26,121 nucleotides of DNA from Pseudomonadota bacterium (GTDB lineage Bacteria > Myxococcota_A > Polyangia > Polyangiales > Polyangiaceae). The notes under the pieces are model-generated. The model did no database searches. It was not told the DNA's origin and worked only from the letters and a program-made list of their open reading frames with translations. Each line of letters begins with the position of its first letter. The stretch's first letter is position 1. Of the stretch, positions 14,800-22,582 are shown one piece after another. The position numbers and the translations under genes are program-made. The stretch lies in NCBI GenBank assembly GCA_023431345.1, contig JAEYWK010000133.1:1-26121 (forward strand), in the 5' to 3' direction.

Positions 14800-15462
14800 A
14801 TGCAGCACCGCGCCTCGCCCGGGCTCGTGATCTTCGACTGCGATGGCGTCCTCGTCGACAGCGAGCCCATCGCGGCACGTCTCACCGCCGAGAGCGTCTC
14901 GGAGCTCGGCTGGCCCATGTCGGCCGAGCTCGCCAAGAGCGAGTTCTTGGGCGACACCTTCAAGAACATCATTCGGCGCGTCGAAGAGCGCATCGGCGGC
15001 CCCGTGCCCGCGGATTGGCCAGCCCGGAGTCAGCAGCGCTTGTTGACGGCGCTGGAGCGCGAGCTCACGCCCGTGGCCGGCGTCGTGACCGCCATCGAAC
15101 AGCTGCGCGCGGCCGGCTTCACGCTCGCGGTCGGCTCGCAAGGCACGCACGAAAAGATGCAGCTCACGCTCGGCGTCACCGGCCTCTTGCCGTTCTTCGA
15201 AGGTCGCATCTTCTCCGCCACGCAGGTCGAGCACCCCAAGCCAGCGCCGGATCTGTTCCTGCTCGCCGCCAGCTCGCTCGGCTTCGAAGCGGCCCGCTCC
15301 GTCGTGATCGAGGACAGCACGCGCGGGGTGAAGGCCGCGCTCGCCGCCGGCATGCGCGTGCTCGGCTACACGGCCTCGGTGGGCCGCGACGCGATCGTAG
15401 CCGCAGGAGCCGAGCCCATCGACGATTTGGCGCAGCTTCCGCGGTTGATCTTGGGCGTCTGA
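14800..15462 (+). CDS. HAD-family phosphatase (beta-phosphoglucomutase-like)
   Basis: 220 residues with all four HAD motifs: DCDGVLVDS (nucleophile Asp13 and Asp15), GSQG (Ser113), HPKPAPD (Lys147) and IEDSTRG (Glu171, Asp172). A helical cap (about 20-90) sits between motifs I and II, the subclass I arrangement shared by beta-phosphoglucomutases and sugar-phosphate or phosphoglycolate phosphatases. It is cytoplasmic. The substrate cannot be read from sequence. ATG start 22 bp after fdxA, with no clear Shine-Dalgarno. It converges on the lipoprotein gene 40 bp downstream, and no terminator is obvious in that gap. Confidence 0.9.
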   Translation: MQHRASPGLVIFDCDGVLVDSEPIAARLTAESVSELGWPMSAELAKSEFLGDTFKNIIRRVEERIGGPVPADWPARSQQRLLTALERELTPVAGVVTAIEQLRAAGFTLAVGSQGTHEKMQLTLGVTGLLPFFEGRIFSATQVEHPKPAPDLFLLAASSLGFEAARSVVIEDSTRGVKAALAAGMRVLGYTASVGRDAIVAAGAEPIDDLAQLPRLILGV

Positions 15463-15502
15463 GCGGCGGCAAAGCGTCCCCTCGGGCGGATGCGGTCGCA
15501 GA

Positions 15503-16570
15503 CTATTTCAGGTCGAGCTGGGCGCGGGTCTGCAGCTGCAGCATGCCGCGCTGCTTCGAGTCCTGCGCGCCGATCGACGCGACCAGCACCGAGCTCACTT
15601 GGCCCTGGCCCGGCAGTAGCGCGCCCGCGCCGAGCTCGACGGTGCCGTCGGAGCTCGCCTGGAACTCCGCCAGGTTCTTCTCGATCTCGGGCGGCAGGCC
15701 CGGCAGGTCGATGCTACGCGAGGCGGCGTAGCGCTTGGTGCTGACGTCGAGCGTAGCGCCTTCGGCCGTCACCTGCTTCACCTTCACCATCCGGTAGCTG
15801 ACCAGGTCGAGCCCCTGGAAGTCTTCGCGGCTGGTGACCATGAAGTACGCGCCGGCCCCGAGCGGCTTGTCGGGATAGGGGATGGTGAGCATTCCGAGCG
15901 AGTCGGAGAGCGCGCGCACGACGTCTTTGAACTCCTCGGGAGCGCCCTGGGGGACGTCGAAGCGAAAGCCCGCGCCGGCGCCGCTGGGCAAGATGCTGTA
16001 TTCGATCTTGCTGCCCTTGAGCTTGGCCAGCTGCTCGTCGAGCTCTTTCGGTACGGAGGGCGCGTCGATCTTGGCGCTGGTGATGCGCACGCTCACCGGA
16101 CGCGACACCGGCGCGTCCCCTTCCTTGCCCGGGTCCGTCTTCTTCGGCTCGATGCTCAGGCCGAGCAGGACCGGAATCGCGCCCTGACGAGGGTCTGCCT
16201 GCAGCGCGATCTGCATGGTTCCGCTCATTTTCGCCGGCGACTTGCCGACGCCTAGCTTCACTCGCGGCTCCGCGCCGTCACTGCCGACGGTGAGCTTGGG
16301 CAGCGCGCCGCGAGCGATCTCCTTGTCGGCGGCCCCAGGCGCGAACACGCCGTCGGCGGGCGGCCCGCCCTCGACTTGTGCTGGCGCCGCGCTCTTACCG
16401 GCCGGCGCCGCGACCGAAGCAGCGGCCACGGCTTGGGCGAGGTTGGGGTCGATGGCGTCGACCTTCGAAGCCTTTGCTTCCGAATCCGACGTCTTGGTCT
16501 CCGCCTTCGGCTCTTCTTTTTGGCAACCGAGCGCGGCGAGCAGCAGCAGAGGCAGAATTTTTCCGAGCAT
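15503..16570 (-). CDS. Lipoprotein of unknown function
   Basis: 355 residues. The signal peptide MLGKILPLLLLAALGC ends in lipobox AALGC (Cys16). A Lys/Glu/Ala-rich linker to about residue 95 follows. Residues 100-355 look beta-rich, and segments such as GKSPAKMSGTMQIAL, PYPDKPLGAGAYFMVT and VSYRMVKVKQVTAEGATLDVST recall the DUF6263-type lipoproteins, though I cannot confirm the match. The LPxxPLGxGAYFxV wording is what one expects for a structural turn rather than an active site. Function unknown; probably in the periplasm or outer membrane. A good promoter with an extended -10 lies just upstream. Confidence 0.75.
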   Translation of the reverse strand: MLGKILPLLLLAALGCQKEEPKAETKTSDSEAKASKVDAIDPNLAQAVAAASVAAPAGKSAAPAQVEGGPPADGVFAPGAADKEIARGALPKLTVGSDGAEPRVKLGVGKSPAKMSGTMQIALQADPRQGAIPVLLGLSIEPKKTDPGKEGDAPVSRPVSVRITSAKIDAPSVPKELDEQLAKLKGSKIEYSILPSGAGAGFRFDVPQGAPEEFKDVVRALSDSLGMLTIPYPDKPLGAGAYFMVTSREDFQGLDLVSYRMVKVKQVTAEGATLDVSTKRYAASRSIDLPGLPPEIEKNLAEFQASSDGTVELGAGALLPGQGQVSSVLVASIGAQDSKQRGMLQLQTRAQLDLK

Positions 16571-16581
16571 GGCGACGGCGC

Positions 16582-16612
16582 TTTATAGCAGGAGCAGACG
16601 GAAACGTGGCAA
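16582..16612 (-). promoter_or_regulatory. Extended -10 promoter of the unknown lipoprotein gene
   Basis: On the minus strand TGCTATAAA gives an extended -10 (TATAAA, 5 of 6). TTGCCA lies 19 bp upstream. The hexamer ends 11 nt before the ATG, so the leader is about 5 nt and has no Shine-Dalgarno. Confidence 0.5.
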
Positions 16613-16728
16613 GGGCCTCGGTCCTCGGGCGCCAAAGCCCACGCGCACTCTGATTTATTCCCGGCCTTTTCCAGCACGACCTCCGAAGGCTGAACCGTCT
16701 GGGCGCGGTCGCGGCTCATGTGCTGACG

Positions 16729-18561
16729 ATGGTTGCTCGAATCTTTGCATCCGTCTTGGCGGTGGCGGCGGTTGGCTGCGCTGCGGAGCCCGGGAGCCCC
16801 ACGAGTAGCGGCGCGGGGGCCACGAGCGGCGTGGCGGGAAGCCCCGCGGAGGGGGGCGCGAGTGGCGCGCCGGCGAACGGCGCAGCGGCGAGCGGCGCAG
16901 CGGAGCCCACATGCGATCCGAACGCGAAGCCGCCCGCCGCATCGCTGCGGCGCCTGACCATGAGTCAGTACCGCGCGACGCTCGCGGACTTCGCGACCTT
17001 CGCGACCGGCAGCCCGGACGCGAGCGAAGAGCTGATGCAAGAGCTGGCTCCGAAGCTCGCGCTCTTGCCGAGCGACCGCCGCGAGCCCACGTCGGAAGAT
17101 CTTCACGGCAGCTACCGCCGACTCGATCAATCGCTGCAACAACAGCACGTCGACGCCTTCTACGAGGTGGGCCTGGCCGCGGCGGCGCTGCTGACGGCTC
17201 CGTCTCGTTGGGGCAGCGTCGCGGGGGAGTGCGCCACCGACAGCGACGCGAAGAACGACGCGGCGTGCCTGACGAGCTTCGTGGAGAAGCTCGGGGCGCG
17301 CGCGCTACGCCGTCCCCTCGGCGCCGAAGAGCAGGCCTTCTACGAAGACGTCTACGGCCCCGACAAGACGGCTGACCCGGCCGCCTACGCCGATGTCTTG
17401 GGAGCGCTGCTCAACGCTCCGCAGATGCTCTACTTCGTCGAGCACGGCGCGAGCGAGGTGCCGGACAAGCGCGGCACCTTCGAGCTTGGCAGCTACGAGC
17501 TCGCGTCGCGCCTCTCGTATCAGCTCTGGCAAACGGCGCCCGATGCCGAGCTGCTCGCCTACGCCGCCGACGACAGCCTGCTCGAGCCGGCCATCTACCG
17601 CGCCCAGGTAGAGCGGCTGCTCGGCGACGAGCGGGCCCGCGCCGCGCTCGACGAGTTCTTTGCAGACTTCGCCAAGGTGGAAGACTTGCCCGCGCTCGAC
17701 GCGAAGAGCTCGGATCCGGTCTTCAAGGCGTTCGCGGGCGACGCGCTGCCCAGCTCCGGGCTGCGCCAAGCCATGATCGACGACGTCATGGAGCTCTTCG
17801 GCTACTACACCTGGCAAGAGCCATCCGGCATCGCCGCGCTGTTTCAGACCGAGCTCTCCTTCGCGAAGTCTCCCGAGCTGGCAGCGCTTTACGGCGTCGC
17901 GCCGTGGGATGGGAAGAGCGCCCCTCCCCGCTTTCCCGCCGGTGAGCGACCGGGGCTGCTCACGCGCGCGCTCTTCCTGTCGACGGGGTCGCCGAATACG
18001 CGGCCGATCATGAAGGGCCTGTTCATCCGCAAGCACGTGCTGTGCGACGCGATCCCGCCGCCTCCGCCTGGCGCGAACGCCAAGCCGCCCGAGCTGCAGC
18101 CAGGCATGACGACGCGCGAGACCGTCGAAGAGCTGACGGAGACGCCGGGCACGGTCTGCGCGGGCTGTCACACCGCGCTCATCAACCCGCTCGGCTTCGC
18201 CACCGAAGGCTTCGACGCCCTCGGCCGCTACCGCACGGAGCAGCGCTTCTTCGACGCCACCGGCGCGCCCACCGGCTCCAAGCCCGTCAGCACGAGCAGC
18301 GTCCCACGCGTCACCAGTGACTCGGACGAGCCGGCGAGCGGCCCCGCCGAGCTGATGCAGCAAATCGTGGCCAGCGGGAAGGTCGAAGCCTGCCTGTCGC
18401 GAAACTTCTTTCGCTACACCTTCGGTCGCTGGGAAGACCCGGTCGCCGACGGCTGCGTGCTCCAGGAGCTGAAAAGCTCCCTCGAAAGCGGCGCCGGCAT
18501 CGTCGACTTGGTGGCGGCGGCAGCGCTCGACGGCTCTTTCAAGCAGCGAACGTTCGAATGA
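16729..18561 (+). CDS. DUF1592/DUF1588-family lipoprotein with a heme c motif
   Basis: 610 residues from ATG 16729; a GTG three codons upstream is possible. The lipobox VGC is at residue 17, followed by a Gly/Ala/Ser-rich linker to about 60. LRRLTMSQYRATLADF is the DUF1587-like start. The region around SYELASRLSYQLWQTAPDAELL (about 260-290) is DUF1592. PGLLTRALFLSTGSPNTRPIMKG through NPLGFATEGFDALGRY is DUF1588, and it contains CAGCH (Cys477-His481), a covalent heme site. The end is DUF1585-like. Such proteins occur in Planctomycetes and Myxococcota, nearly always with a DUF1552 partner, as here 13 bp downstream. The biochemical role is unknown; being lipidated, it is probably at the periplasmic or outer face. 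Confidence 0.88.
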   Translation: MVARIFASVLAVAAVGCAAEPGSPTSSGAGATSGVAGSPAEGGASGAPANGAAASGAAEPTCDPNAKPPAASLRRLTMSQYRATLADFATFATGSPDASEELMQELAPKLALLPSDRREPTSEDLHGSYRRLDQSLQQQHVDAFYEVGLAAAALLTAPSRWGSVAGECATDSDAKNDAACLTSFVEKLGARALRRPLGAEEQAFYEDVYGPDKTADPAAYADVLGALLNAPQMLYFVEHGASEVPDKRGTFELGSYELASRLSYQLWQTAPDAELLAYAADDSLLEPAIYRAQVERLLGDERARAALDEFFADFAKVEDLPALDAKSSDPVFKAFAGDALPSSGLRQAMIDDVMELFGYYTWQEPSGIAALFQTELSFAKSPELAALYGVAPWDGKSAPPRFPAGERPGLLTRALFLSTGSPNTRPIMKGLFIRKHVLCDAIPPPPPGANAKPPELQPGMTTRETVEELTETPGTVCAGCHTALINPLGFATEGFDALGRYRTEQRFFDATGAPTGSKPVSTSSVPRVTSDSDEPASGPAELMQQIVASGKVEACLSRNFFRYTFGRWEDPVADGCVLQELKSSLESGAGIVDLVAAAALDGSFKQRTFE

Positions 18562-18574
18562 AAGCGAGGCAACC

Positions 18575-20131
18575 ATGGCACGCCAGGTGATCGACATCAC
18601 GCGTCGGCAGCTCCTCTTCGGCGCGGGCGGCGCGATGCTCGCGCTGCCGGTGCTGCCGTCACTACTGACCAAGACGGCGTACGGCCAAGATCCGACGTAC
18701 ACGCGCAAGCCGCGGCTCTACTGGCTGTGCACCGACCACGGCGCCGCCTTCGAGACGAGCATGTTCCCCTCGCCGTCGCTGGCGACGAGCAAGCACCTGC
18801 TGTTCGGCGATCACGAAATCGGCAGCGGCGCCCTGACCAGCACGCTCAGCGCTGGCACGCGAGCCGTTTCGCCAATCCTGTCGGGGAGCGCCAGTCGCTT
18901 CAGCGAAGCGTTGCTGTCGAAGATGAACGTCCTCTACGGCCTCGATGTGCCGTTTTACATCGCGCACAACACCGGCCTGCATCTCGGCAACTACGCCCGA
19001 AATGACGGCAACGGCGACGACGGCAAGGCCGTGCAAGACCGACCGCGCCCGACCATCGACCAAATCTTGGCCTGGTCCCGCGATTTCTACCCTGATTTGT
19101 CGACCATCCGCGAGCGAAGTATGATCATGAGCTCGCGCCCGGTGTCGTGGAACTATTCGGATCCGGCGAAGCGCGAGGGCAGCATCGACAACGTGCGCGG
19201 CTACGACAGCTCGCGCGCGCTGTTCGACAAGATCTTCGTCCCCGAAACGACGGGGCCGGCGCCGCGCGCGCCCATCGTCGACAAAGTGCTGGAGAGCTAC
19301 AAGAACCTGCGTAACGGCAACCGCCGGCTGTCCGGCGCCGACAAGCAGCGCCTCGACGACCACATGGCGCGCATCGCGGAGCTCGAGCGCAAGCTGACGG
19401 CGAAGGCGTCGTGCGGCGACGTCGCGACGCCGACCGACGACGCCCAGCGCCACCGCGGCAACGACCCCGAGGACGCGGTGGCCTACGGCAAGCTGTGGAA
19501 CGAGGTCGTGACCGCCGCGTTCGTGTGCGGGACGAGCCGCATCGGCGTGCTCGGCTACGGCAGCACCGACAAGTTCGTGTCCTACGGGGGCGACTGGCAC
19601 CAAGAAGTGGCGCACCAGTGGCAGGTGCCCGAACGTCAAGAGCTGATCAAGCAGAGCTACCAGAAGGTCTTCGAGGGCATCTTCCTGGACTTGGCGGCGC
19701 AGCTCGACGTCGAAGAGGCGCCGGGCATGACCTACCTCGACAACTCGCTGCTCGTCTGGACTCAAGAGAGCGGCATGTCCACCCACGACTCGGTCACCAT
19801 CCCCGTCATCACCTTCGGGAGCGCTGCCGGTTACTTCAAGACCGGCCTGCTCGCGGACTACCGGCGCATCGGCCACCCGAGCTCGACCTACGATCCGAGC
19901 GCGGGCGGTAAACAATACTTGGGCCTGCTCTACAACCAATGGCTCGCGACGGTGCTGCAAGCCATGGGCGTACCGCCGAGCGACTTCGAGCGCTGGGAGC
20001 ACAAGGGCTACGGCGTTCCGTACGTCTCGACCGAGAGCTGGACTCCGCCGTACGCCAAACACTACGGCGACACCTCGTCGCGCTATTTCTCCAGCGCCAG
20101 CACCCCCCTCCCCCTCATCACGGCGACGTAA
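18575..20131 (+). CDS. DUF1552-family Tat-exported protein
   Basis: 518 residues. ITRRQLLFGAGGAMLALPVLP at the N-terminus is a twin-arginine signal (Arg10-Arg11), with a probable cleavage near AYGQ at about residue 39. Tat export implies a folded, perhaps cofactor- or metal-bearing protein. The following part resembles DUF1552 (RLYWLCTDHGAAFETSMFP, and later GVLGYGSTDKFVSYGGDWHQEVAHQW with a conserved His). The related DUF1501 family has an alkaline-phosphatase-like fold, so a metal-dependent hydrolase is conceivable; this is inference. The ATG has GAGG in GCGAGGCAACC just upstream and follows the DUF1588 gene by 13 bp, so the two form an operon. Two hairpins lie beyond the stop. Confidence 0.88.
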   Translation: MARQVIDITRRQLLFGAGGAMLALPVLPSLLTKTAYGQDPTYTRKPRLYWLCTDHGAAFETSMFPSPSLATSKHLLFGDHEIGSGALTSTLSAGTRAVSPILSGSASRFSEALLSKMNVLYGLDVPFYIAHNTGLHLGNYARNDGNGDDGKAVQDRPRPTIDQILAWSRDFYPDLSTIRERSMIMSSRPVSWNYSDPAKREGSIDNVRGYDSSRALFDKIFVPETTGPAPRAPIVDKVLESYKNLRNGNRRLSGADKQRLDDHMARIAELERKLTAKASCGDVATPTDDAQRHRGNDPEDAVAYGKLWNEVVTAAFVCGTSRIGVLGYGSTDKFVSYGGDWHQEVAHQWQVPERQELIKQSYQKVFEGIFLDLAAQLDVEEAPGMTYLDNSLLVWTQESGMSTHDSVTIPVITFGSAAGYFKTGLLADYRRIGHPSSTYDPSAGGKQYLGLLYNQWLATVLQAMGVPPSDFERWEHKGYGVPYVSTESWTPPYAKHYGDTSSRYFSSASTPLPLITAT

Positions 20132-20169
20132 CGGCTCGGGCTCAACAGGGAGCTGGGGAGGCGAGGAGG

Positions 20170-20181
20170 TTCGCTAGCGAA
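20170..20181. other. 12-bp perfect palindrome
   Basis: TTCGCTAGCGAA lies 39 bp after the DUF1552 stop, the first of three dyad elements before the convergent icd stop. Confidence 0.3.
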
Positions 20182-20198
20182 GCGGACGATGAACGACG

Positions 20199-20223
20199 CC
20201 AGGGCCGCGCGGGCCGGCCCTGG
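20199..20223. terminator. Hairpin, candidate terminator of the DUF1552 operon
   Basis: CCAGGGCCG and CGGCCCTGG form a perfect 9-bp stem with a 7-nt loop. No T-run follows, as is common in very GC-rich genomes. Confidence 0.5.
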
Positions 20224-20245
20224 GTCGCTACGTGAGCGCTGCGGG

Positions 20246-20270
20246 AGGGGCTGCGGTGGGGGCAGCCCCT
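20246..20270. terminator. Second hairpin between convergent genes (icd side)
   Basis: AGGGGCTGC and GCAGCCCCT form a perfect 9-bp stem with a 7-nt loop, 11 bp beyond the icd stop. With the hairpin at 20199 it separates the two convergent units. Confidence 0.55.
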
Positions 20271-20280
20271 GAGGGAACGA

Positions 20281-22503
20281 TCAGAGCTTGGCGAGGACGG
20301 CGTTGAAGGTCTGGCTCGGGCGGAGCGCCGCGGAGGCCTTGGCGGGCTCGGGGTGGTAGTAGCCGCCGACGTCGACCGGCTTGCCTTGAGCGCCGATCAG
20401 CTCCTTCACGATCGCGGCTTCGTTCTGCTCGAGCTCGGCGGCGATGGGCGTGAAGACGCGCTTCAGCTCCGCGTCTTTGCTCTGCGCGGCCAGCGCCTGA
20501 GCCCAGTAGAAGCACAGGTAGAAGTGGCTGCCGCGGTTGTCGATGCCACCCAGCTTGCGCGAAGGTGACTTGTCGTTCTCGAGAAACTTGCCGTTGGCGG
20601 TGTCGAGCGTGTCGGCGAGCACCTTGGCCTTGTCGTGCTTGAAGACGAGGCTCAGGTGCTCGAGGCTCGCCGCGAGCGCGAAGAACTCACCGAGCGAATC
20701 CCAGCGCAGGTAGTTCTCTTGTAAGAACTGCTCGACGTGCTTGGGCGCCGAGCCGCCCGCTCCCGTCTCGAACAGGCCGCCGCCCTTCATCAGCGGCACG
20801 ATCGAGAGCATCTTGGCGCTGGTGCCCACCTCGAGGATGGGAAACAGGTCGGTCAGGTAGTCGCGGAGCACGTTGCCGGTGACCGAGATCGTGTCTTCTC
20901 CCTTGACGATGCGCTCGAGCGAGAGCTGGCACGCGGCGGCGGGCGGCAAGATGCGAATGTCGAGGCCGCTCGTGTCGTGCTGGGGCAGGTATTGCTTCAC
21001 CTTGGCGATGATCTGCGCGTCGTGAGCGCGCTTCTCGTCGAGCCAGAACACGGCGGGGGTGCCGCTGAGGCGCGCGCGGTTCACGGCCAGCTTCACCCAG
21101 TCTTGCACGGGCGCGTCTTTGGTTTGGCAGGCGCGCCAGATGTCGCCGGGCTGCACGTCGTGCTCGATCAGTACGTTTCCGGCGGAGTCGGTCACTTTGA
21201 CCTTACCCGCGGCGGCGATCTGGAACGTCTTGTTGTGGGAGCCGTACTCCTCCGCCGCCTGCGCCATCAAGCCGACGTTGGGCACCGAGCCCATGGTCTT
21301 GGGGTCGAGCGCGCCGTGCTTGCGGCAGAAGTCGAGCACCGTTTGGTAGACGCCGGCGTAGCTGCTGTCGGGGATGACGGCGAGCGTGTCGCCGAGCGCG
21401 CCCTTCGAGTCGTACACCTTGCCGCCCGCGCGGATCAGCGCCGGCATCGAGGCGTCGACGATCACGTCGCTCGGGACGTGGAGGTTAGTGATGCCCTTGT
21501 CGGAGTTGACGTACGACAGGCCCGGACCGGCGGCGTACGCCGCTTGGATGTCGGCCTCGATGGCGGCTCGCTGCTCGGCGGGCAGGCTCTGGATCTTGTC
21601 GACCAGATCGCCGAAGCCGTTGTTCAGATCGACGCCGAGCTTGGTCAGGGTGTCGGCGTGCTTCGCCAGCAGCTCTTTGAAGAAGACGCGCACGGCGTGT
21701 CCGAAGATGATCGGGTCGGAGACCTTCATCATCGTGGCCTTCAAGTGGAGCGAGAAGAGCAGGCCTTCGCGCTTGGCGCGTGCGATTTGCTCCTCGTAGA
21801 AGTCGACGAGCGCGGCCTTGCGCAGCACGGTTCCGTCCAGGATTTCCCCAGCTTTGAGCGGGAATTTGTCCTTCAACAGCGTGACGCTGCCACCTTCCGC
21901 TACGTGCTCGATCTTCACCTCGGTCGCGGCCTCGACCGTGACCGACTTCTCGTTCGAGAAGAAATCGTCTTTACCGAGCGTCGCGACCGTGGTCTTCGAG
22001 TCGCTCGACCACTTGCCCATCGAGTGCGGGTGCTTGCGGGCGTAGTCTTTGACGGCCTTGGGCGCGCGCCGGTCGGAGTTACCCTCACGCAGCACGGGGT
22101 TCACGGCCGAGCCCTTGACCTTGTCGTAGCGGGCCTTGGCGTCTTTCTCGGCGTCGCTCTTCGGCGCTTCGGGGTAGTCGGGCACCGCGTAGCCGTGCGC
22201 CTGCAGCTCCGCGATCGCCTCCTTGAGCTGCGGCACCGACGCGCTGATGTTCGGCAGCTTGATGATGTTGGCCTCGGGCTCGAGCGTGAGCGCGCCCAGC
22301 TCCGCCAGCGCGTCCGACGTGCGCTGGGCTTCGGGGAGCTTGTCCGCGAAGACGGCGAGGATGCGGCCGGCGAGCGAGATGTCGCGCGTCTCGATCTCGA
22401 CGCCCGCCTGGCCGGCGATCGCCTTGACCATGGGGAGGAAGGATGCGGTCGCGAGCGCCGGAGCCTCGTCGGTGTGCGTGTAGATGATCGTGGAATCGGG
22501 CAC
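20281..22503 (-). CDS. icd: Monomeric NADP-dependent isocitrate dehydrogenase
   Basis: 740 residues, the standard length of the monomeric (IDH-II) type, unrelated in size to the roughly 420-residue dimeric enzyme. Diagnostic segments include IIYTHTDEAPALAT near the start, ETRDISLAGRIL, KGSAVNPVLREGNSDRRAP (substrate-binding Ser/Asn/Arg), LHLKATMMKVSDPIIFGH, LHVPSDVIVDASMPALIR and DNRGSHFYLCFYWAQ. The enzyme makes 2-oxoglutarate and NADPH in the citric acid cycle. GTG start with GGAGAG 7 nt upstream. Codon use is odd: the first 110 or so codons nearly lack A or T at third positions, whereas AAA, GGT, GTA and TTG appear from about codon 120 on. The frame may therefore be a hybrid of two genomes joined at a conserved stretch. 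The product call does not depend on this. Confidence 0.95.
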   Translation of the reverse strand: MPDSTIIYTHTDEAPALATASFLPMVKAIAGQAGVEIETRDISLAGRILAVFADKLPEAQRTSDALAELGALTLEPEANIIKLPNISASVPQLKEAIAELQAHGYAVPDYPEAPKSDAEKDAKARYDKVKGSAVNPVLREGNSDRRAPKAVKDYARKHPHSMGKWSSDSKTTVATLGKDDFFSNEKSVTVEAATEVKIEHVAEGGSVTLLKDKFPLKAGEILDGTVLRKAALVDFYEEQIARAKREGLLFSLHLKATMMKVSDPIIFGHAVRVFFKELLAKHADTLTKLGVDLNNGFGDLVDKIQSLPAEQRAAIEADIQAAYAAGPGLSYVNSDKGITNLHVPSDVIVDASMPALIRAGGKVYDSKGALGDTLAVIPDSSYAGVYQTVLDFCRKHGALDPKTMGSVPNVGLMAQAAEEYGSHNKTFQIAAAGKVKVTDSAGNVLIEHDVQPGDIWRACQTKDAPVQDWVKLAVNRARLSGTPAVFWLDEKRAHDAQIIAKVKQYLPQHDTSGLDIRILPPAAACQLSLERIVKGEDTISVTGNVLRDYLTDLFPILEVGTSAKMLSIVPLMKGGGLFETGAGGSAPKHVEQFLQENYLRWDSLGEFFALAASLEHLSLVFKHDKAKVLADTLDTANGKFLENDKSPSRKLGGIDNRGSHFYLCFYWAQALAAQSKDAELKRVFTPIAAELEQNEAAIVKELIGAQGKPVDVGGYYHPEPAKASAALRPSQTFNAVLAKL

Positions 22504-22542
22504 GTGTGGTCTCTCCGTACGAGCGTCGTGGGGTTGATCAGC

Positions 22543-22548
22543 AGCCTA
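22543..22548 (-). promoter_or_regulatory. -10-like hexamer of icd
   Basis: TAGGCT on the minus strand lies about 40 bp before the GTG. It fits the TAnnnT form common in actinobacteria, and the palindrome at 22565 would cover the -35 area. Confidence 0.35.
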
Positions 22549-22564
22549 CCCCACGGGACCAAAG

Positions 22565-22582
22565 TATCTCGACATCAAGATA
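22565..22582. promoter_or_regulatory. TamR-like MarR-family operator upstream of icd
   Basis: TATCTCGACATCAAGATA is an imperfect palindrome; 14 of 18 positions match its reverse complement. It resembles the 18-bp site of TamR, the MarR-family regulator reported in Streptomyces to act on trans-aconitate methyltransferase, aconitase, malate synthase and isocitrate dehydrogenase genes. It overlaps the stop codon of the CE7 esterase and lies 62 bp upstream of the icd start. The regulator gene itself is not in this window. Confidence 0.55.

Noticed and set aside
17305..20062. Two long minus-strand frames opposite the DUF1588 and DUF1552 genes
   Set aside because: Antisense frames of well-supported genes, rich in Arg, Ala and Val, without motifs or ribosome sites.
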